Source of the DNA: Neobacillus endophyticus
GTDB lineage: Bacteria > Bacillota > Bacilli > Bacillales > Cytobacillaceae
DNA: 64,000 nucleotides
NCBI RefSeq assembly: GCF_013248975.1
Contig: NZ_JABRWH010000001.1
Coordinates: 1-64,000 of the forward strand
Direction: 5' to 3'
Shown here: one piece after another, positions 59,272-64,000 of the stretch
How the letters are laid out: each line of letters starts with the position of its first letter
Position numbering within the stretch: position 1 is the first letter of the stretch
Program-made: the position numbers and the translations under genes
The notes under the pieces: model-generated
Database searches by the model: none
What the model saw: only the letters and a program-made list of their open reading frames with translations
What the model was told of the DNA's origin: nothing

Positions 59272-59471
59272 GAGAATCCCGATGGTGCCGTCGCTTTTTG
59301 ATCCCTTGTTTTGATCCCGCACTCAGCAGGTGGGTGTCCTATTCCCGTTATTGTAAGTCCCCTGACTCGTCAAAGAGTGGGGCATTTACGCAAGTAGGAA
59401 ACTCCGGTCTCCCAATTCAATAATGTTCGGTCAAAACTTTAGGTAACACAACGTACATCTCAGGATTCTCT
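59272..59471 (-). ncRNA. bsrA: 6S-1 RNA (BsrA/SsrS)
   Basis: 6S RNA binds sigma-A RNA polymerase by mimicking an open promoter. This 200-nt minus-strand element sits between tcdA and aspS, the place of bsrA in B. subtilis. Its ends pair (GAGAATCC with GGATTCTC) to give the closing stem. On the opposite strand at 59425 the sequence GTTCGGTCAAAACT equals the start of the B. subtilis 6S-1 product RNA, at about position 40 of the 6S RNA. A promoter is positioned just upstream and a terminator downstream. Ends are estimates; the primary transcript may begin near 59478. Confidence 0.92.
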
Positions 59472-59484
59472 TTTGATTGACTTA

Positions 59485-59513
59485 ATAATAGCACATTATG
59501 AAATCGGCTTCAA
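59485..59513 (-). promoter_or_regulatory. Sigma-A promoter of 6S RNA
   Basis: TTGAAG (59513-59508), 17 bp, TATTAT (59490-59485) on the minus strand, immediately upstream of the 6S RNA and downstream of the aspS stop. Confidence 0.8.
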
Positions 59514-59536
59514 GGCGATAAATACAGGATTCATTG

Positions 59537-61306
59537 TTATTTATTAACATTTAGTGACAAATACAATTCCTGCAATTGGGAACTTGCTACCTCGCTTGGT
59601 GCATCTGTTACTAAGCAGCTTGCACTTGCCGTTTTTGGAAAAGCAATGGTATCTCTAAGGTTAGAGCTTCCGGCCAGCAGCATCACTAAACGGTCAAGAC
59701 CAATCGCAATTCCTCCATGAGGAGGTGTCCCGTATTCAAAAGCATTTAATAACCAGCCGAATTGTTCCTTCGCTTCTTCAGGTGTAAAACCTAGGACGCT
59801 GAACATTTTCTCTTGAATTGGGCGCTCAAAGATCCGCAATGAGCCGCCGCCCAACTCATAGCCATTCAATACTATGTCATATGCTTGAGCACGAACCCTT
59901 GAAGGATCTGTATCTAGGTAAGCTAAATCGTCGCGCACCGGCATTGTAAAAGGATGGTGAGCAGCATAATAACGCCCCTCCTCCTCGGCGTACTCAAGCA
60001 GCGGCCAATCTATAACCCATAAGAAATTATATAAGCTCTCATCAATTAAATTTAACTCTTTGCCAAGTTTAAGTCTTAATGCTCCGAGGGAATCAGCAAC
60101 CACGCTCTTTTTATCCGCCACAAACAGCAGTAAGTCCCCTTCAGCTGCCTCAAGAGTAGCTTTAATTGCCGCTGCATTTTCTTCGGAGAAGAATTTCGCA
60201 ATCGGACCCTTTAGCTCATTTGCTTCCACCTTTAACCAAGCAAGCCCTTTAGCCCCATAGCGCGCAGCAAACTCACCAAGTGCATCAATGTCTTTGCGGG
60301 AATACTTGTCCGCCGCAGCTTTCACATTTATAGCTTTTACTTGTCCGCCTCCGGCAACAGCCGCCGCAAATACTTTAAAGTCAGAATCCTTTACGATCTC
60401 GGATACATCGACTAACTCTAAGCCAAATCGGGTATCCGGTTTATCAGAACCATATCGGTTCATAGCTTCGTCATAGCTCATGCGCGGGAACGGAGTGGCA
60501 ACATCTATACCTTTTACATCCTTCATCACTTTGGACATCATTCTTTCTAGAAGACCCATGATATCCTCTTGACTTAAGAAGCTTGTTTCAATATCTACCT
60601 GAGTAAACTCCGGCTGACGGTCAGCACGTAAGTCTTCATCACGGAAACAACGGGCAATTTGGTAGTAGCGTTCCACTCCACCCACCATTAAAAGCTGCTT
60701 AAACAATTGAGGTGATTGCGGTAATGCATAAAACTCACCTGGATGCACACGGCTTGGAACAAGGTAGTCACGGGCTCCCTCTGGTGTACTCTTTGTTAAA
60801 ATTGGCGTTTCCACATCTAAAAAGCCTTCTGAATCTAAGAAATTCCGGATATTTTGCGTTACCTGATGGCGCATTTTTAATGTTTCAAACATGACAGGGC
60901 GACGGAAGTCTAAATAACGATATTTTAAACGTACATCTTCTGAAGCATCTGTATTATCCGAAATCATAAATGGCGGTGTTTTCGCTTCATTAATGATGGT
61001 TACCGTTTCTGCTTGAACTTCAATTTTCCCAGTATTTATATTCTCATTAACAGTTCCTGGATCACGGGCAACTACAGTCCCGACAACATCCAAAACATAC
61101 TCATTGCGGATTTTTTCAGCTGTTTGCAATGCATCCTGTGATAATTCTGGATTAAAAACAACCTGCACAATCCCAGTGCGATCGCGAAGATCGATAAAAA
61201 TTAATCCTCCAAGGTCGCGTCTACGCTGTACCCATCCTTTTAATGTTACTTTTTCCCCAACTGCTTTCTCAGGAACCTCGCCACAAAAATATGATCTGCC
61301 AAACAT
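59537..61306 (-). CDS. aspS: Aspartate--tRNA ligase
   Basis: AspS charges tRNA-Asp. The 589-residue class IIb synthetase has the N-terminal OB-fold anticodon domain ([28 protein letters not shown]), class II motifs ([39 protein letters not shown] spread over motif 2), the bacterial GAD insertion, and motif 3 [21 protein letters not shown] precedes the ATG. It follows hisS by 12 bp and should share the hisS T-box transcript. Confidence 0.97.
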   Translation of the reverse strand: MFGRSYFCGEVPEKAVGEKVTLKGWVQRRRDLGGLIFIDLRDRTGIVQVVFNPELSQDALQTAEKIRNEYVLDVVGTVVARDPGTVNENINTGKIEVQAETVTIINEAKTPPFMISDNTDASEDVRLKYRYLDFRRPVMFETLKMRHQVTQNIRNFLDSEGFLDVETPILTKSTPEGARDYLVPSRVHPGEFYALPQSPQLFKQLLMVGGVERYYQIARCFRDEDLRADRQPEFTQVDIETSFLSQEDIMGLLERMMSKVMKDVKGIDVATPFPRMSYDEAMNRYGSDKPDTRFGLELVDVSEIVKDSDFKVFAAAVAGGGQVKAINVKAAADKYSRKDIDALGEFAARYGAKGLAWLKVEANELKGPIAKFFSEENAAAIKATLEAAEGDLLLFVADKKSVVADSLGALRLKLGKELNLIDESLYNFLWVIDWPLLEYAEEEGRYYAAHHPFTMPVRDDLAYLDTDPSRVRAQAYDIVLNGYELGGGSLRIFERPIQEKMFSVLGFTPEEAKEQFGWLLNAFEYGTPPHGGIAIGLDRLVMLLAGSSNLRDTIAFPKTASASCLVTDAPSEVASSQLQELYLSLNVNK

Positions 61307-61318
61307 GATTATCCTCCT

Positions 61319-62590
61319 TTAAACCTGCAACTTCTTGAATTCTTGGACAAAAGCGTCCAATGCTATTTCTGTTTGTTCACCTGTAGCCATATTTTTCACG
61401 TTGATTTTATTGTTTTTCAGCTCTTCGTCACCAAGGATGGCAACAAACTTTGCTTTCAAGCGGTCGGCCGCCTTAAATTGTGCTTTAATTTTTCGATCCA
61501 AATAGTCTCTTTCTGCAGAATAACCTGCTGAACGAAGCTGCTGCAGAAGTCCTACTGTGTAATCCTTTGCCTCGTCCCCTAACGCTGCAAGATAGCAATC
61601 GATTCCTTCATTTACATTTAGTTCAATGCCCTCCGCTTTAAGTGCTGCAATAAACCGTTCAATACTTAAAGCAAATCCGATTCCTGCTGTATTCGGTCCT
61701 CCTATTTCCTCGACTAGACCGTTATAGCGTCCGCCTCCGCAAAGCGTAGTAATCGCTCCAAACCCTTCCGCATCACTCATAATTTCAAAAGTAGTGTGAT
61801 TATAGTAATCCAAGCCCCGAACTAAATTGGCGTCCACTTCAAAGGCTAGATCAAGCTGTGTTAAATATTGCTTTACTTTTTCAAAATAAGCATGTGATTC
61901 CTCATTTAGATATTCGAGAATTGATGGGGCTGTTTTCATTAACTCGTGGCTGCGGTCCTGTTTGCAATCCAAGATTCGGAGCGGATTTTTTTCCAATCTG
62001 TTTTGACAATCCTGACAAAACTCTCCGATTCTAGGTTTGAAATGTTTCACTAAAGCATCACGATGTGCCTGCCGACTATCTTTATCACCAAGACTATTAA
62101 CCACAAGCTTCAACTTTTTTAAGCCCATTTCTTTATAAAGGTTCATGGCAAGGGCAATTACTTCAACATCAATGGCCGGGTCACTGCTTCCAAGTGCTTC
62201 GACACCAAATTGGACAAATTGGCGGAAACGGCCTGCTTGAGGGCGTTCATAGCGGAACATTGGTCCCAAATAGTAGAGCTTAACCGGCTGACCAGCGTTA
62301 CCGAACATTTTTTTCTCAACATATGACCTAACAACCGGTGCTGTCCCTTCAGGCCTTAGCGTAATACTACGGCCGCCACGGTCCTCAAATGTATACATTT
62401 CCTTCTGAACAATATCAGTCGTATCGCCTACACCTCTTAAGAATAGTTCAGTTTGTTCAAAAATCGGCGTGCGAATTTCATGATATTGGTATTTTCCGCA
62501 TAGTTCCTTCGCTTTTGCTTCAATTTGCTGCCACAGCTCTACTTCACCGGGCAATATGTCCTGCGTCCCTCTCGGAATGCTGATTGACAT
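61319..62590 (-). CDS. hisS: Histidine--tRNA ligase
   Basis: HisS charges tRNA-His. The 423-residue class II enzyme begins [24 protein letters not shown] and has motif 2 ([26 protein letters not shown]), the histidine motifs [15 protein letters not shown] and [12 protein letters not shown], motif 3 [15 protein letters not shown] and a C-terminal anticodon domain. GAGGAGG precedes the ATG. It is first after the T-box leader, followed by aspS. Confidence 0.97.
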   Translation of the reverse strand: MSISIPRGTQDILPGEVELWQQIEAKAKELCGKYQYHEIRTPIFEQTELFLRGVGDTTDIVQKEMYTFEDRGGRSITLRPEGTAPVVRSYVEKKMFGNAGQPVKLYYLGPMFRYERPQAGRFRQFVQFGVEALGSSDPAIDVEVIALAMNLYKEMGLKKLKLVVNSLGDKDSRQAHRDALVKHFKPRIGEFCQDCQNRLEKNPLRILDCKQDRSHELMKTAPSILEYLNEESHAYFEKVKQYLTQLDLAFEVDANLVRGLDYYNHTTFEIMSDAEGFGAITTLCGGGRYNGLVEEIGGPNTAGIGFALSIERFIAALKAEGIELNVNEGIDCYLAALGDEAKDYTVGLLQQLRSAGYSAERDYLDRKIKAQFKAADRLKAKFVAILGDEELKNNKINVKNMATGEQTEIALDAFVQEFKKLQV

Positions 62591-62649
62591 GGCAAAAACC
62601 TCCTCAATAACAAGTAATTCATATGTATCATGTTAATTTTTTCCTAAAT

Positions 62650-62935
62650 AAAAAAACTCCCATCCCTTGTATAAATACAAGGGACGGAAGTTTATCCGCG
62701 GTGCCACCCTAGTTGAAGAGTACAATAAATCAATACCCTTCCTCTCAAACAGTTAACGCCTGTAACGTTCTTCTCCTAATAGAGCAGGATGCTTTTTCAG
62801 AGAGAAACCTTCGGAGTGTTCTTTCATTAAGTTTCATGCAGAAATGCTTTCAGCCCAGGGCATTTCCTCTCTTTTCATGGATTAGTCTTAACTACTATGC
62901 TCCATCATTGGATATGACAAGTTTTCAATATTATT
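62650..62935 (-). promoter_or_regulatory. T-box leader of hisS-aspS
   Basis: It holds the T-box core AGGGTGGCACCGCG (62710-62697) and a terminator stem, CTTCCGTCCCTTGTAT paired with ATACAAGGGATGGGAG, followed by seven T (62656-62650). A stem I with AGAGAGGAA comes first. The specifier candidate is CAC (His) in AAGAACACTCCG (62818-62816). Uncharged tRNA-His is the expected ligand. Confidence 0.92.
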
Positions 62936-62940
62936 TCTTT

Positions 62941-62969
62941 ATCATACGGAGCATCTCGATCATTGTCAA
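62941..62969 (-). promoter_or_regulatory. Sigma-A promoter of hisS-aspS
   Basis: TTGACA (62969-62964), 17 bp, TATGAT (62946-62941) on the minus strand, just upstream of the T-box leader and a few bp after the stop of the small HTH gene. Confidence 0.88.
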
Positions 62970-62976
62970 GTTGAAT

Positions 62977-63153
62977 TTATGATCTCCCCAAATGTTTTTT
63001 CAACTTTCTGACATCCTTCATAGTTAATCCGAATTCGGATGCAAGCTCAAATGGTGTGTTATGCTGTTCTTTTTGGATAAAATCATGAAAATCCACTCCA
63101 AAAATCCTGCCATCCATAGACTGAATCGTCCTTCCTTTTTCACTTGATCTCAA
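62977..63153 (-). CDS. Small helix-turn-helix-like protein (possible YrzK)
   Basis: A 58-residue protein with a C-terminal helix-turn-helix-like run (FELASEFGLTMKDVRKLKKHLGRS). I use the TTG at 63153 (MRSSEKGRTIQSMDGRIFG), 8 nt from AGGGGTG; the frame extends upstream without a site. It lies between dtd and hisS, where B. subtilis has small genes including yrzK, but I am not certain of that identity. It may bind DNA; there is no direct evidence for targets. Confidence 0.65.
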   Translation of the reverse strand: MRSSEKGRTIQSMDGRIFGVDFHDFIQKEQHNTPFELASEFGLTMKDVRKLKKHLGRS

Positions 63154-63250
63154 TGCTCTCACCCCTGACTCACAGTTCAATATTGTTATTATTTCCATTT
63201 AGGCATCAAAAATTTCATATTCTTTATTTTTTGGCGCTGTTAAATTTAGC

Positions 63251-63317
63251 TGTTGATTTCTGCTCCAATCAACAGAGTTTAAATATCAACAATGTTCTTT
63301 AACTTAGCCTATTTTTT
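63251..63317 (+). repeat. Dispersed repeat, copy B (pair with 4535-4598)
   Basis: TGTTGATTTCTGCTCCAATC, then AACAG, ATCAACAATGTT, CTTTAA and TAGCCTATTTTTT, matching copy A in order and spacing. TGTTGATT and AATCAACA are inverted and could pair. It lies between dtd and the small HTH gene. Confidence 0.65.
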
Positions 63318-63320
63318 ATA

Positions 63321-63359
63321 AAACAAAAAGACCTGAAACCATTAAAGGTTTCAGGTCTT
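63321..63359 (-). terminator. dtd terminator
   Basis: AAGACCTGAAACC and GGTTTCAGGTCTT arms (13 bp) followed by TTTTGTTTT on the minus strand, just after the dtd stop. Confidence 0.9.
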
Positions 63360-63363
63360 GATA

Positions 63364-63804
63364 TTATTTACTATCCACAATCAGTGTAACCGGTCCATCA
63401 TTTGTTAGAGCCACATCCATCATAGCCCCGAACACACCAGTTTCGACACGAATTCCCTTTTGCCGAAGTGCGGTATTAAACGAATCATAGATTTCAATCG
63501 CATGGTCTGGTCTGGCTGCTTCCATAAAATTAGGTCTTCTCCCCTTGCGGCAATCCCCATAAAGGGTAAACTGCGAAACGGAGAGAATTTCACCGCCAAC
63601 ATCCATTAACGAAAAATTCATCTTTTCTTCTTCATCTTCAAAAATTCTCAGATTAGCAATTTTATCAGCAAGATAATTAACATCGTCTTCGTTATCATCA
63701 TGTGTGACACCAACAAGCAGAACAAGCCCTTTTGTAATCTGACCCGTCACTTCACCATTTACGGTAACGCTGGCTGCCTTGCTTCGCTGAACAACAACTC
63801 GCAT
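63364..63804 (-). CDS. dtd: D-aminoacyl-tRNA deacylase
   Basis: Dtd hydrolyses D-amino acids (and glycine from tRNA-Ala) off tRNA. The 146-residue protein begins [21 protein letters not shown] and has both active-site motifs, [11 protein letters not shown] (SQFTL) and the cross-subunit GxP region, here as [11 protein letters not shown] (NxGPxT). GGAG precedes the ATG. It follows rel by 12 bp, the conserved rel-dtd order. Confidence 0.97.
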   Translation of the reverse strand: MRVVVQRSKAASVTVNGEVTGQITKGLVLLVGVTHDDNEDDVNYLADKIANLRIFEDEEEKMNFSLMDVGGEILSVSQFTLYGDCRKGRRPNFMEAARPDHAIEIYDSFNTALRQKGIRVETGVFGAMMDVALTNDGPVTLIVDSK

Positions 63805-63816
63805 GGTCTAAACTCC

Positions 63817-64000
63817 TTAATTCATCATTCGGCGAACCGAGTAGATATCGGGAATTTGTTTAATTCGATCCACTACTTTTCGAAGATGGCTGACATTATG
63901 AATCGCGATCGACATATTAATGGTCGCCATTTTATTTCGGTCCGTTTTACCTGTTACTGCAGAAATATTGGTTTTTGTTTCATTGACAGCCTGAAGTACT
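63817..64000 (-). CDS. relA: RelA/SpoT family (p)ppGpp synthetase/hydrolase, C-terminal fragment
   Basis: Only the last 61 codons are in the window: ...QAVNETKTNISAVTGKTDRNKMATINMSIAIHNVSHLRKVVDRIKQIPDIYSVRR and a short tail ending RMMN. This is the C-terminal ACT domain of the long Rel protein, the sensor of amino acid starvation at the ribosome. Position directly upstream of dtd supports it. Catalytic domains are beyond the right edge. Confidence 0.9.
   Translation of the reverse strand, partial: VLQAVNETKTNISAVTGKTDRNKMATINMSIAIHNVSHLRKVVDRIKQIPDIYSVRRMMN

Overview
The window is a stretch of a Bacillaceae chromosome (low-GC, endospore-forming Firmicute lineage). The evidence is the AGGAGG-type ribosome binding sites, frequent TTG/GTG starts, TTGACA/TATAAT promoters, T-box leaders, a CIRCE operator, a 6S RNA, and a gene order that follows the yqe and yrr/yrv regions of Bacillus subtilis almost gene for gene. 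I see no rRNA, tRNA, prophage, insertion sequence or CRISPR array. It is mostly housekeeping DNA with a short, less conserved joint in the middle.

Left block (1-23,050): the heat-shock and translation operon hrcA-grpE-dnaK-dnaJ-prmA (read leftward from a CIRCE-controlled promoter), preceded by hemW, lepA and yqxA; then gpr, rpsT and holA; the late competence genes comEC-comEB-comEA with divergent comER; and the yqeG-yqeH-aroE-yhbY-nadD-yqeK-rsfS-yqeM ribosome-assembly/NAD cluster. It ends with the sporulation checkpoint gene sda under a cluster of DnaA boxes. Between gpr and yqxA, where Bacilli normally carry spoIIP, only a frameshifted remnant of the spoIIP 3' end is visible.

Joint (23,050-30,550): psd and pssA (phosphatidylethanolamine synthesis), an uninterrupted sigK, a beta-propeller lipoprotein with an orphan response regulator, a YjcZ-like sporulation peptide behind a sigma-K-like promoter, an M3 oligopeptidase, and about 1.1 kb of tiny genes, including two tandem YrzI-family proteins, with duplicated hairpins.

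Right block (30,550-64,000): sulfur recycling yrrT-mtnN-mccA-mccB; yrzA, yrrS, pbpI and greA; the tRNA mo5U34 genes trmR-trhP1-trhP2 with udk; mltG; yrzB-ruvX-ireB; T-box-controlled alaS; a permease, yrzQ, yrzR, yrrD, recD2 and yrrB; mnmA-iscS-cymR; rarA; an ABC exporter pair that looks inserted; tcdA; 6S RNA (bsrA); T-box-controlled hisS-aspS; dtd; and the end of rel.

The most unusual signals are the decayed spoIIP, a 47-49 bp palindromic repeat present twice plus a 16-bp piece of it inside comEC, a second dispersed repeat at 4.5 kb and 63.3 kb, a greA terminator hairpin that contains the pbpI ribosome binding site, and the small-protein cluster at 29.4-30.4 kb. Family identities come from recognising the translated proteins; no database search was possible.
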